Shown one piece after another: positions 63,896-64,000 of a stretch of 64,000 nucleotides of DNA; the stretch's first letter is position 1, and each line of letters starts with the position of its first letter. The translations under genes and the position numbers were made by a program. Origin of the DNA: Pantoea alfalfae (GTDB lineage: Bacteria > Pseudomonadota > Gammaproteobacteria > Enterobacterales > Enterobacteriaceae); NCBI RefSeq assembly GCF_019880205.1, contig NZ_CP082292.1, positions 186,001 through 250,000 on the forward strand, given 5' to 3'. The notes under the pieces are model-generated. The model had not been told where the DNA came from. It was given only the letters and a program-made list of their open reading frames with translations, and did not search any database.

Positions 63896-64000
63896 TTATT
63901 CGCCGTCGGTAATTGGCTGGCGCACCAGCAGCAGGTAGGCGAGTGCGCCAACCAGCGTCACACAGGCGCAAATCATCAGCGCCAGGCTGAACGATTTGGT
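63896..64000 (-). CDS. C-terminal end of a membrane transporter, cut by window
   Basis: 34 residues and a stop on the minus strand. One hydrophobic helix (SLALMICACVTLVGALAYLLLV) is followed by RQPITDGE. This is the usual look of the last helix and tail of an MFS transporter. The rest lies beyond the window. Confidence 0.6.
   Translation of the reverse strand, partial: TKSFSLALMICACVTLVGALAYLLLVRQPITDGE

Overview
The window is chromosomal DNA from an enterobacterium of the family Erwiniaceae, most likely Pantoea. The 16S rRNA gene reads as Pantoea-type, the proteins are close to but distinct from E. coli, and argG sits inside the arg cluster. This assignment rests on recognition, not on a database search. 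Most of the window is conserved core genome. Accessory material is concentrated at about 12.5-13.7 kb, 40.7-41.2 kb and 51.9-53.0 kb, and in small-regulator/transporter blocks after 44 kb.

Layout. 0-22 kb: the 3' part of metL, metF with tandem MetJ boxes, ppc, argE divergent from argCBGH, two tandem class II microcin-like precursor genes, a peroxiredoxin-glutaredoxin fusion divergent from oxyR, sthA, fabR-yijD, trmA, a cobalamin riboswitch with btuB, and murI overlapping btuB. 22.3-28.3 kb: a complete rRNA operon (P1/P2 promoters, 16S, tRNA-Ile, tRNA-Ala, 23S, 5S, tRNA-Asp, tRNA-Trp). 28.4-40.7 kb: hdfR, maoP, comM, the attenuated ilvLXGMEDA operon (with the leader peptide and the 16-residue IlvX), ilvY and ilvC. 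41-50 kb: a yhjE/yhjD/yhjC-like block, an SDR oxidoreductase, a PhzF-family protein, a glutathione S-transferase, and a MocR regulator divergent from a LysE-type exporter. 49.5-57 kb: phosphoketolase, a small microcin/immunity-like cassette between two 91-bp direct repeats, mqo, an AhpD-like protein and a second MocR regulator. 57-64 kb: a small membrane protein, mntP with an MntR-type box, an AzuC-like micro-peptide, a LysR/DUF2798 pair, a cspA-type cold-shock gene with a long leader, two overlapping alpha/beta-hydrolase-like genes and the end of a transporter.

How the genes work together. The window holds methionine synthesis with folate C1 supply (metL, metF), arginine synthesis from N-acetylglutamate semialdehyde to arginine (argE, argC, argB, argG, argH) and the full branched-chain amino-acid set. 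Oxaloacetate supply (ppc, mqo), redox balance (sthA) and the peroxide response (oxyR with its divergent peroxiredoxin) sit alongside.

The most unusual signal is a set of three small genes at two loci (12.5-13.2 kb and 52.3-52.7 kb). Their N-termini fit the MccV-type double-glycine leader pattern (L4, E8, V12-S13-G14). One is translationally coupled to a 54-residue two-helix membrane protein that looks like an immunity protein. In that gene the codon at the expected initiator position is ATA, not ATG, although a good ribosome-binding site precedes it. No peptidase-containing exporter is present in the window.
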